DNA of 51,432 nt, taken from the NCBI GenBank assembly GCA_017396465.1, contig JAFQLU010000077.1, positions 1-51,432 of the forward strand, given 5' to 3'. Below the pieces are notes generated by a model that searched no databases, was not told the origin of the DNA, and saw nothing but the letters and a program-made list of their open reading frames with translations. Of this stretch, positions 34,150 to 41,737 are shown in pieces. How positions within the stretch are numbered: the stretch's first letter is position 1; each line of letters opens with the position of its first letter. Source of the DNA: Clostridia bacterium. Its GTDB lineage: Bacteria; Bacillota; Clostridia; UBA1381; UBA9506. A program made the translations under genes and the position numbers.

Positions 34150-34650
34150 TTACAGATTGATATTTCTGGGATTATATTTTTTCATGTTCTGGAGTATCTT
34201 TTCCGGTGGCTGGAACAAAAGGTCACACGTTACGCCGTGATCGGAAAAGGTTGCCACATATTTGCCGGAACGGTTTTCGTCGTAAATAGCGTTTACCACC
34301 TTGTTGGAAGAAGTGTAATTCTTCGGAAGAGGCTCCATATGCTCAATTCTTCTGCAGGGAACGGAAATCAAATTTGCGCGGCGTGCTCTTCCTTTGATAA
34401 TATCAATGTCCAATACGCCGTTGGTGAATACATATTCATATTCTAAAGAAAAGTTTCTGCCGTAAATTACAGTCCCATAAATCAGCGCCGCGATAAGAAG
34501 CGGTGTTGCGGAAATTAAAAAATGAAATTTGGCAAATGCCAGGTACGCAATCAGGATACAGAGAATGATGCAAAGAATCCATAGTCCGATTCTCTTTAAA
34601 GTATCCGAGGCGCTTTTCTTTTTCACCAGATATTCGCAGTATAAATCCAT
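34150..34650 (-). CDS. Membrane protein of unknown function (DUF6106/PH-like)
   Basis: The 166-residue protein has two close transmembrane helices (LWILCIILCILIAYLAFA and ATPLLIAALIYGTVIYG) followed by a soluble beta-rich domain (SLEYEYVFTNGVLDIDII, NLISVPCRRIEHMEPL). The shape is like small two-helix bacterial PH-domain proteins. I believe it belongs to a DUF6106-type family but cannot confirm that. It lies 14 bases before cinA and just after the cyclo-ligase gene, so it is part of the long operon. Confidence 0.7.
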   Translation of the reverse strand: MDLYCEYLVKKKSASDTLKRIGLWILCIILCILIAYLAFAKFHFLISATPLLIAALIYGTVIYGRNFSLEYEYVFTNGVLDIDIIKGRARRANLISVPCRRIEHMEPLPKNYTSSNKVVNAIYDENRSGKYVATFSDHGVTCDLLFQPPEKILQNMKKYNPRNINL

Positions 34651-34663
34651 AATGCTTTCCTTT

Positions 34664-35209
34664 CTATATAAAGAGGTATATTTGTTCTTCTGTGATAGCT
34701 GCGTGAAGCGGAACGTCGGTTTCCTCCGAGGGAAACTCCCTTTTCAGCGCTTCATAGAAAAAGCCGCAGGTAAAGGCGTGTGTTTTGGGAAGATAACGGT
34801 CATAATATCCGCCGCCGTAGCCCAGGCGGTATCCGTTTTTGGTAAAAGCACAGCCGGGAACAATGATAAGGTCTATATCTTCGGGAGGAATCAGTCTGTC
34901 TTCTGTTGGTTCCCATATGCCCATGGAGGAGCGGTGAAGCAAAGATAAATCGGAAAAAGCGAAGCTATCCATCTGCCCATGCTCGCCGCAGACCGGTGCG
35001 CAAACGGTTTTGCCGTCTTGTATCATCTTTTCCGCAAGTGCCAATGTGTCCGGCTCGCTTTTGTAGGAAAGATAGGTCATAACGGTTTTGGCGGTTTTGT
35101 ATTGCGCAAGGGATAAAAACCGCTCAAGAATGGCCTTGTCCTTCTCTTCCCGGTTCTGCAAAAGGCGCCTTTTTTTCAGGTTTTCTTTGCGGATATCCTG
35201 CTTATTCAT
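34664..35209 (-). CDS. 5-formyltetrahydrofolate cyclo-ligase
   Basis: The 181-residue protein shows the cyclo-ligase pattern: KQDIRKENLKKRRLL at the start, VMTYLSYKSEPDT, DLIIVPGCAFTKNGYRLGYGGGYYDRYL near residues 115-143 and TCGFFYEA. It uses ATP to turn 5-formyl-THF into 5,10-methenyl-THF, returning stored folate to the active pool. It shares a transcript with the folate importer FolT under a THF riboswitch. Its ATG overlaps the ymdB stop by four bases. Confidence 0.95.
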   Translation of the reverse strand: MNKQDIRKENLKKRRLLQNREEKDKAILERFLSLAQYKTAKTVMTYLSYKSEPDTLALAEKMIQDGKTVCAPVCGEHGQMDSFAFSDLSLLHRSSMGIWEPTEDRLIPPEDIDLIIVPGCAFTKNGYRLGYGGGYYDRYLPKTHAFTCGFFYEALKREFPSEETDVPLHAAITEEQIYLFI

Positions 35210-35988
35210 ATATCAGCTCCGGGCAGAACGGAGAAAAATTCTCCGCCGGTGCATTTACCTGTTTTCTCGTCTACGGTAAAAACGGCGCCGTCAATTCTGG
35301 CAGGGGAATCGGAAAATTCAAACCGTTTCGGCATACAGCGCACGAGACGGTCAATCACAATATCCTTATCCACGCCCAGGCAGGAGTGGTGCGGACCGGA
35401 CATGCCGATGTCGGTGATGTAGCCCGTACCGTGAGGCAGAACCTGCAAATCGGAGGTCTGCACATGGGTGTGGGTGCCGAACACGATGCTCACCTTGCCG
35501 TCTAAATAAAAGCCCATGGAGCGCTTTTCGCTGGTAGCGTCGGCATGAAAATCCACGATGATAATATCTGCTTCCATTTTACGGATGGCGGCTTCCAATG
35601 TGCGAAAAGGACAGTCCACCGGATCGGCATAAATTCTGCCCAAGGCGTTTAAAACGCCGTACCGCACACCGTTTTTTTCAATTACGCAATAGCCCCGACC
35701 TGCCGTTTCCGGCGGATAGTTAATGGGGCGGACGATATTTTTGTTATGCATCAATAAAGAAACGGCATCCTTCTGACGGAAGGTGTGGTTTCCCAAGGTG
35801 ATGACATCTGCTCCTGCCGAAAGCAGTATTTCCGCTTTTTTGCGGGATATGCCGTTGGCACTGCAGGCGTTTTCGCCGTTCACAACGCAAAAGTCAATCT
35901 GATATTTTTCTTTGATGGCGGAAAGCTTTTCGCAAACGGCTTCTGTGCCGATATCTCCCACCACGTCTCCGATGGTCAGTATATTCAT
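35206..35988 (-). CDS. ymdB: YmdB family metallophosphodiesterase
   Basis: The 260-residue protein starts ILTIGDVVGDIG and carries metallophosphoesterase motifs: VVNGENA, TLGNHTFRQKDA, VDFHADATSEKRSM and GTHTHVQTSD. These hold a two-metal site in the YmdB/TTHA0625 family, which hydrolyses 2',3'-cyclic nucleotides and affects biofilm and sporulation choices in Bacillus. YmdB is often next to the RNase Y gene; here it is next to a cysteine desulfurase gene instead. It overlaps the cyclo-ligase start. Confidence 0.94.
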   Translation of the reverse strand: MNILTIGDVVGDIGTEAVCEKLSAIKEKYQIDFCVVNGENACSANGISRKKAEILLSAGADVITLGNHTFRQKDAVSLLMHNKNIVRPINYPPETAGRGYCVIEKNGVRYGVLNALGRIYADPVDCPFRTLEAAIRKMEADIIIVDFHADATSEKRSMGFYLDGKVSIVFGTHTHVQTSDLQVLPHGTGYITDIGMSGPHHSCLGVDKDIVIDRLVRCMPKRFEFSDSPARIDGAVFTVDEKTGKCTGGEFFSVLPGADI

Positions 35989-35999
35989 ATTGCCTCCGT

Positions 36000-37148
36000 T
36001 TATTTTCTGATAAACCGTGAAAGTGCGGCTGCTTCCTTTTTCAGATGCTCGCAGAACATGCTGATATCTTCTGCTGTATTAAAGCATCCCAGACTCACAC
36101 GGACGGTGCCTTCAATTTTTGTTTTGTCAAAACCCATAGCGGTCAGCACATGCGAGGGTGCCGGGCGGTTGGACGCACAGGCGGAGCCTGCAGAGATGCA
36201 GATACCGTAGGTTTCCAGCGCATGGAGCAGAACCTCTGCACGGGTATTTTTCACGCTGATGCTGATGATATGGGAGGAGTAGTCCTCGCCAATATTGTTG
36301 ATGGTGAAAAGCTGGTTTTCGGAAAGCTCTGAAATCATCTGCGCTTTCAGCTCTGCAAAATAAGCTCTTTTTTGCGTTGCCTGCGCACTTGTAAGCTCCA
36401 AGGCTTTGGCGAAGCCGCAGATGCCGGGAGTGTTCAGTGTGCCGGAGCGCATGTCGCCCTGCTGATGCCCACCCATCATAACCGGCGTTAAGTGCACGCG
36501 GTCGGAGCAGTAAAATCCGCCTACGCCTTTGGGCCCGTTGATTTTATGTGCGCTGAGGGAGAGCATGTCCACCCCCAGCTTTTTCACGTCAATATCCACA
36601 TTGCCGAAGCCCTGCACACAGTCGGAATGAACAAGAATGCTTCTGTTCTTTTCCTTCACCTTTTTGCTGATTTCGGAAATGGGCTGAATTGCGCCGGTTT
36701 CGTTGTTTACCAGCATAACGGAAACAATTTTGGTATTTTCCCGAACCTGTGCAGCCACATCGTCGGGAGAAACAAATCCCCGCTCGTCCACATCCAGGTA
36801 TGTTACCTCCGCGCCGCAGGATTCTAAAAATTTCAGCGGCTCTAAAATGGAAGGATGCTCAATTTTTGTAGTGATAATATGGGGATTTCGTTTTAAAGCG
36901 CTCTTTAATGTGCCGAAAAAGGCAAGGTTGTTGCTTTCCGTTCCGCCGGAGGTGAACAAAAATGTACCGTTTTTTGCACCGATGGCAGATTTGGCAATAT
37001 CCAGCGCATCATTCACTTTTTTCTCTGCCGCATACCCTGCGCTGTGCATGGATGCAGGATTTGCGTAAATTTCTTTTTGAACGGCAGCCATTTCCTCAAT
37101 GACTTCGTCAAAGGGACGGGTGGTTGCCGCGTTGTCCAGATAAATCAT
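36000..37148 (-). CDS. Cysteine desulfurase (NifS/IscS-like)
   Basis: The 382-residue PLP enzyme begins MIYLDNAATTRPFDEV, with FTSGGTESNNLAF, HSDCVQGFG, LSLSAHKINGPKGVG (Lys that binds PLP) and ISAGSACAS with the persulfide Cys. It draws sulfur from cysteine for Fe-S clusters or thio-modified tRNA. The start at 37148 has AAAGGAAG upstream; an earlier in-frame start lies inside folT and is rejected. No iscU or mnmA gene follows, so its acceptor is not shown. Confidence 0.94.
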   Translation of the reverse strand: MIYLDNAATTRPFDEVIEEMAAVQKEIYANPASMHSAGYAAEKKVNDALDIAKSAIGAKNGTFLFTSGGTESNNLAFFGTLKSALKRNPHIITTKIEHPSILEPLKFLESCGAEVTYLDVDERGFVSPDDVAAQVRENTKIVSVMLVNNETGAIQPISEISKKVKEKNRSILVHSDCVQGFGNVDIDVKKLGVDMLSLSAHKINGPKGVGGFYCSDRVHLTPVMMGGHQQGDMRSGTLNTPGICGFAKALELTSAQATQKRAYFAELKAQMISELSENQLFTINNIGEDYSSHIISISVKNTRAEVLLHALETYGICISAGSACASNRPAPSHVLTAMGFDKTKIEGTVRVSLGCFNTAEDISMFCEHLKKEAAALSRFIRK

Positions 37149-37167
37149 AGTTGCTTCCTTTATAATA

Positions 37168-37677
37168 TCACAATTGTTTTTTTGCAATTCGTGCGCCGAC
37201 ATACACCCACAGATAGCGGATGAGAAGAATTTTCACCGGAATCATCACCGCCGCATCCACCGCGCGCATACCGAGTGCGGCAAGGAACGGCGTTCCGCCG
37301 AAAATACGGTACCACAGCGCACCCAGCAGGGCGTCGATAAAAATCGCCTGCAGAATGACGCAAAGGGAAATTCTTCGGAAGGTCTTCTCTTTTCCGTACA
37401 GAAACCAGCCGTAGGTCAGCCCCATCAACGCGGCGGAAAGACCAAAACCAATCCAGTATCCCTTTCCCTGCAGAATGGCGCCTAAAATATCGGCAATCAC
37501 CGCAATCGTGGCGCCGGGTACGGCACCATACAGCATGGAGCCCAGGGCAATGGGGATAAACCCCAACCCAATCCGGACGGCACCCACATCCACAGACAGA
37601 AGACGGGTGATAACGATGTTGAGTGCAACCAGCACGGCAGAAAAGACCAGTGTGTGCACATTGAAATGTTTTTTCAA
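37168..37677 (-). CDS. folT: Folate-type ECF transporter S component
   Basis: The 169-residue protein has about five or six transmembrane helices with a FolT-like layout (LVFSAVLVALNIVITRLL, GFIPIALGSMLYGAVPGA). It would bind folate in the membrane and share an ECF ATPase/T module encoded elsewhere. The TTG start at 37677 is supported by AAGGAGGG seven bases upstream. A THF riboswitch lies upstream, which strongly supports folate as the substrate. Confidence 0.92.
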   Translation of the reverse strand: MKKHFNVHTLVFSAVLVALNIVITRLLSVDVGAVRIGLGFIPIALGSMLYGAVPGATIAVIADILGAILQGKGYWIGFGLSAALMGLTYGWFLYGKEKTFRRISLCVILQAIFIDALLGALWYRIFGGTPFLAALGMRAVDAAVMIPVKILLIRYLWVYVGARIAKKQL

Positions 37678-37748
37678 GCTTATTCCCTCCTTTTTGAACT
37701 TGAAAATGCTGCAAGCAAAAATAGAGGCTCAAAGCCGGAATTTGTATG

Positions 37749-37856
37749 CAGCAGCGGAATGCGGAACAGGCACCGCAAGCGACAAAAATGTGCTTTTCGT
37801 GCGGACGACAACTTCCCGTTCGTTCGCCACTTAACGCGTCTGTTCCTACTCTGCTA
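37749..37856 (-). promoter_or_regulatory. Tetrahydrofolate (THF-I) riboswitch
   Basis: Read leftward, the element has the conserved GAGTAG near the 5' end, CGCGTTAAGTG, GAACGGGAAGTTG and GCGGTG near the 3' end. The closing stems are AGCAG/CTGCT and GGAACAG/CTGTTCC. This matches the THF riboswitch class in order and spacing. It is about 60 bases before the folT ribosome site. I see no terminator in the leader, so translation control is more likely. Confidence 0.92.
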
Positions 37857-37891
37857 ATACGGCAGGTTTAAATTTACCCACACTTTACACT

Positions 37892-37921
37892 ATTATAATA
37901 CATTTTCGGTCTGTTTGTCCA
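37892..37921 (-). promoter_or_regulatory. Promoter of the folT operon
   Basis: Minus-strand TGGACA (37921-37916), an 18-base spacer and TATAAT (37897-37892) lie about 36 bases before the riboswitch. Confidence 0.7.
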
Positions 37922-38042
37922 TAGGGAAAACAGAAAATTTAAAAATGACAAAAAACGCGTTGTAAAAGTGCACAAATGAAACCGCAGATTTTTGGTAAAT
38001 AGTCACAGATATAAAAAATAATAAATTTTTTTCAAAAAAGTG

Positions 38043-38071
38043 TAGATTTTTTGTGAAAGATATGTTAAAAT
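38043..38071 (+). promoter_or_regulatory. Possible promoter of the stalk-protein gene
   Basis: TAAAAT (38066-38071) is a good -10; the -35 TAGATT (38043-38048) at 17 bases is weak. The segment 37922-38135 is otherwise A/T-rich with no gene. Confidence 0.4.
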
Positions 38072-38135
38072 AGAAACAGCTAAAAATCTAAAAATGGATT
38101 ATTGGCGGAGTTTACTTGTTATAAGGAGGCGTAAG

Positions 38136-39335
38136 ATGACAGGTATAATCAAAAGAATATTGTCTGTGTGCATCACGGTGGCAATGCTCTTGTCTATAAC
38201 ACCGCTTGCGATTACAGCAGAAGAAACCTCAGTAGGAACGCTGGTGCCCGAAGCGGCAAAAGTAGTGCGGTTTACTGTTGGTGAAGCGGATGAAAACGGA
38301 GTGTTCGTTGCAAAGCTATCTATGCACAATCTGCAATTCCTTGCAATGGGATTTTCGTTCTCATTTAATAAGGATGTAATTCAGTTGGTAGACGAGACCG
38401 GTGCGGCAACAGATGAATTTAGCAAAGCGGTTCTTGCGTATCCTGTTGTATCAGGCGAGAAAGTACACAGATTTACTGCTATGGAAGAGGCCATTTCCAA
38501 TGCAGAGGGTACAATCCGTATTGCGCAGTACATCATGTTCAAAGATGCGGATACCAATGTAGTCGTTGCAGACGAAGAAGGGTTTGTATCTCATGAGTTT
38601 CGTTTCAAGAAAGTAGCGGACGGGGATTACGGATTTGCTTTGTTGGACAACGAGGATACGAGCCATGGCAAAGACGCTGTACTCAATGATGGTAAAGAAA
38701 CACTGAGCTTCGATTTCGAGTTTGTTTATCCCGAAGCGGAAGCAGATAAAAACACATCTGACCGTTACGAGAGTGAAGCAAAACCGAGCAGACCCTCCGG
38801 TGGAAATGATGCAGCAAATGAAACTGAGCGGCTGAGAAAAGAAAGAAAAGCCGGAACGGTGGTTCTGCAGATTAATAATCATAAAGTTTCTTTAAATGGT
38901 GCATTAAAATGGGTTGACAAAGATAACAAAAATGTGGTACCATATATAGAGAATGACAGAACGATGGTTCCTCTTCGTTTTATCAGTGAAGCATTAGGTG
39001 CAGAAGTGGAATGGGTTGCTGAAACCAGAACCATTCACATTTCTTTAGAGGAAACAAAAATTTCCATGCAGATTGATAACAAGGAATACACCATAAATGG
39101 TGAAACTAAGGAAATGGATGTAGCTCCCGTTATCCGTGAAGACAGAACGTTTGTTCCGCTTCGTTTCGTATCCGAGGCTCTCAATAAATCGGTATACTGG
39201 AACGGCGTAACAAGTATCGTAGTTATTGCTCCTTTAGACAAACCTTGGGACGATAAAGACCCTGTAACACAGCAGTTGATGACAGATACACTGATGATGT
39301 TCAGATGGTTTGATGAAGAAGCATACGCGAACTAA
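38136..39335 (+). CDS. Secreted cohesin-like protein with C-terminal stalk domains
   Basis: The 399-residue protein has a signal peptide (IIKRILSVCITVAMLLSIT, cut near ITAEE). Residues of about 30-210 form a beta-rich domain whose order resembles cohesin folds (FVAKLSMHNLQFLAMGFSFS, VSHEFRFKKVADGDYGFAL). A polar linker follows, then two stalk-type copper-amine-oxidase N-like repeats (MVPLRFISEALGAEVEW and FVPLRFVSEALNKSVYW). It should lie on the cell surface. The ATG at 38136 follows AAGGAGGCG. A secreted dockerin protein is encoded 69 bases downstream. The cohesin call is by pattern only. Confidence 0.7.
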   Translation: MTGIIKRILSVCITVAMLLSITPLAITAEETSVGTLVPEAAKVVRFTVGEADENGVFVAKLSMHNLQFLAMGFSFSFNKDVIQLVDETGAATDEFSKAVLAYPVVSGEKVHRFTAMEEAISNAEGTIRIAQYIMFKDADTNVVVADEEGFVSHEFRFKKVADGDYGFALLDNEDTSHGKDAVLNDGKETLSFDFEFVYPEAEADKNTSDRYESEAKPSRPSGGNDAANETERLRKERKAGTVVLQINNHKVSLNGALKWVDKDNKNVVPYIENDRTMVPLRFISEALGAEVEWVAETRTIHISLEETKISMQIDNKEYTINGETKEMDVAPVIREDRTFVPLRFVSEALNKSVYWNGVTSIVVIAPLDKPWDDKDPVTQQLMTDTLMMFRWFDEEAYAN

Positions 39336-39404
39336 AAAACATAATTTTCGTTTATTAAGCTAATAATTTATAAAAATTTTATCAAATGAAAGGGGAAAAC
39401 GAAA

Positions 39405-40181
39405 ATGAGAAAAATGATTAGCTTTATTTTAGCTGTAGCAGTATCCGCTGCAGTTGCAATGCCTGCTTTCGCAGCAGACACAACGGACAATGGTGACGGC
39501 ACATGGACCACATCCGGTTCTGATGCATCCTATGCTGGCAAAATGATGACAATGGTTGCTTACGAAGGCGGCGAAATCACCGTTGATAGCATTCAGTACA
39601 TCGACCAGACAACAGCTGACGAAAACGGCGCATTTGCATTTGAAAACTACATTCCCAAAAATCTGCCTAAAACAGACTACACAGTTTTAGTTGGTGGCGA
39701 AACATTAGACAAAGCTCTTCCTGCAGGTACCATCAAAGCTCCTGAAATCGTTGATGTTGCTGTTACAGGTAAAGCTTCCGCTATCGGCGACACAGCTATC
39801 AAAGTTGATTTCTGCGCACCCGGTACAACAGAAGCTCTTGTTACAGCTGACGTAGTTGATGGTGCATACACAGCAAATGTTGCTCCCGGAACATACGATG
39901 TAGTTGTGAAAGCTGCAGGTTACCTGAGCCATACAACCACAGGTGTTCCTGTTGACGCTGCTTTAGATTTAGGTTCTGTTACACTGGCAGCAGGTGACGT
40001 TAACGGTAGTGGCGCAGTTACAATCGAAGATATCGGTTTCGTAATCGGTGCATTCAGTGACGCTTCTCTGTATGACATCACAAAAGACTTCAACGCTTCC
40101 GGTACAATTACAATCGAAGACGTTGGTTTCGCAACAGCTAACTTCAAAGCTGAAGCGAAAGTTGTAGCATATGGTAAATAA
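39405..40181 (+). CDS. Secreted dockerin type I protein
   Basis: The 258-residue protein has a signal peptide (SFILAVAVSAAVAMPAFA), a first domain of about 85 residues, and a carboxypeptidase-regulatory-like beta domain (YTANVAPGTYDVVVKAAGY). Near residues 198-250 there is a dockerin with two calcium loops, DVNGSGAVTIED and DFNASGTITIED. Dockerins bind cohesins on scaffold proteins. No catalytic domain is visible, so it is more likely structural than an enzyme. Codon choice is strongly biased (GTT, GCT, ACA), as in the PFOR and lipoprotein genes here, pointing to high expression. A strong terminator follows. Confidence 0.85.
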   Translation: MRKMISFILAVAVSAAVAMPAFAADTTDNGDGTWTTSGSDASYAGKMMTMVAYEGGEITVDSIQYIDQTTADENGAFAFENYIPKNLPKTDYTVLVGGETLDKALPAGTIKAPEIVDVAVTGKASAIGDTAIKVDFCAPGTTEALVTADVVDGAYTANVAPGTYDVVVKAAGYLSHTTTGVPVDAALDLGSVTLAAGDVNGSGAVTIEDIGFVIGAFSDASLYDITKDFNASGTITIEDVGFATANFKAEAKVVAYGK

Positions 40182-40202
40182 TCCATAACAAGCGCATATA
40201 AA

Positions 40203-40231
40203 AGAGCCGATATGTTATCGGCTCTTTTTTT
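40203..40231 (+). terminator. Terminator of the dockerin gene
   Basis: AGAGCCGAT (40203-40211) pairs with ATCGGCTCT (40217-40225) followed by seven T residues. Confidence 0.88.
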
Positions 40232-40284
40232 GTTGCCTGTTTTATACAAAGTAAAAGTTGGAAAAAATATCTTTCGGAAATCCA

Positions 40285-40313
40285 TTGACAAATCCCGTTT
40301 GTTATAGTATTAT
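40285..40313 (+). promoter_or_regulatory. Promoter of the GT2 gene
   Basis: Consensus TTGACA (40285-40290), a 17-base spacer and TATTAT (40308-40313). Confidence 0.75.
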
Positions 40314-40358
40314 AATAATGATATGTTGTGCATTATTACAAACAGGAGATTATGCGAA

Positions 40359-41633
40359 ATGAGTATCAGAGACTTAAATCTTGAAATTGTTCCTTATATC
40401 AACTATATTTTTGCAATTATCTTTATTTTGTGTGTGGGATATCAGTTTATGTACATCTTTGTTCCCTTCCTGAAACGGGGAAGAAAGCTGAAAGCAAAAC
40501 AGATGCTGAAATATGCTGTTTTAATCCCTGCGCGAAATGAAGAAAAGGTGATTCCGCATCTGATTGCCAGCTTGAAGGGGCAGACATATCCTTCCGATCT
40601 GGTAGATATTTTTGTGATTGCGGATAATTGTACGGATAACACTGCAGGCGTATCGAAAGATGCCGGTGCTTTTGAGGTTATCGTCCGCAACAACAAAAAG
40701 GTTGTGGGAAAAGGTCATGCGTTAGACTATGCGCTGGCGTATATCCGTGAAAAATACCCGGATAACGAATACGCAGGCTATTTTGTTTTCGACGCTGATA
40801 ACCTTCTGGACGAACATTACATTGAAGAAATGAACAAAATGTTCTCCAACGGAAAACGCATTATCACCAGCTATCGTAACACAAAAAACTATGGAACAAG
40901 CTGGGTTTCTGCAGGCGGCTCTTTGTGGTATTTAAGAGAATCCCGCTTCCTGAACCATTCCAGAACACTGCTTGATACAAGCTGTGCTATCTCCGGAACA
41001 GGCTTTTTGATGCACAGAGAAGTGCTGGAAAAGGTTGGCGGATGGAAATTCTTCTTGTTGACAGAAGATATCGAGTTCACTCTGCATCACGTTTTAGAGG
41101 GTGAATGCATTGCGTATTGCGATAAAGCGGTGCTTTATGATGAGCAGCCCGTGAAATTCAGCCAGTCCTGGCGTCAGCGTATGCGCTGGACAAAAGGCTC
41201 TATGCAGGTGACACAGAAGTATTTCTTCAAGATGATTAAAGGTATTTTCACGGGAAAAGGCTTTGCTTGCTTCGATTTAGCGGTTTCTACCATGATTCCC
41301 TTGATTCTTACCATTATCAGCTTCATCATGTATGTTGCATTTATTGCTTTGGGTATTATATTCCGTTTAGATGGTATGAATGAATTGGTTCGCTCGTTGC
41401 TTGAAATGCTGTTTAACTCCTATTTCATGCTGCTGGGCATCGGTTCGGTAACAGTTATCAGTGAATGGTCCAAAATCTTTGCACCGGTTCACAAAAAGAT
41501 TCTGTATACCTTCACTTTCCCCTTCTTTATGCTGTCCTACATCCCGATTACCATCGTGGCTCTGTTCTCGCGGAATGTAAAGTGGAAGCCCATCGACCAT
41601 AACCAGGTGAAAACCTTGGATGACGTTCGTTAA
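40359..41633 (+). CDS. Membrane glycosyltransferase family 2
   Basis: The 424-residue protein has one N-terminal helix (YINYIFAIIFILCVGYQFMY) and several near the C-terminus, around a cytoplasmic GT2 domain: VLIPARNEEKVIPHLI, FVFDADNLLD (DxD metal site), LLTEDIEFT and QSWRQRMRWTKGS (QxxRW). This is the layout of processive beta-glycan synthases such as hyaluronan, cellulose or poly-GlcNAc synthases, and of some glycolipid transferases. The ATG at 40359 follows AGGAGATT; an earlier in-frame ATG falls too close to the -10 box. The product is unknown. Confidence 0.9.
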   Translation: MSIRDLNLEIVPYINYIFAIIFILCVGYQFMYIFVPFLKRGRKLKAKQMLKYAVLIPARNEEKVIPHLIASLKGQTYPSDLVDIFVIADNCTDNTAGVSKDAGAFEVIVRNNKKVVGKGHALDYALAYIREKYPDNEYAGYFVFDADNLLDEHYIEEMNKMFSNGKRIITSYRNTKNYGTSWVSAGGSLWYLRESRFLNHSRTLLDTSCAISGTGFLMHREVLEKVGGWKFFLLTEDIEFTLHHVLEGECIAYCDKAVLYDEQPVKFSQSWRQRMRWTKGSMQVTQKYFFKMIKGIFTGKGFACFDLAVSTMIPLILTIISFIMYVAFIALGIIFRLDGMNELVRSLLEMLFNSYFMLLGIGSVTVISEWSKIFAPVHKKILYTFTFPFFMLSYIPITIVALFSRNVKWKPIDHNQVKTLDDVR

Positions 41634-41650
41634 TTGAATCAATAAAATGA

Positions 41651-41682
41651 AAGACGCAGTGATTTTTCACTGCGTCTTTTTT
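41651..41682. terminator. Terminator between GT2 and flippase genes
   Basis: AAGACGCAGTGA (41651-41662) pairs with TCACTGCGTCTT (41667-41678), followed by TTTT on the plus strand. It serves two convergent genes. Confidence 0.88.
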
Positions 41683-41737
41683 GTATCATGGAGATATTAT
41701 TTTTGTAGCTATGTTTTTAAAAGATACTTTTATACTG

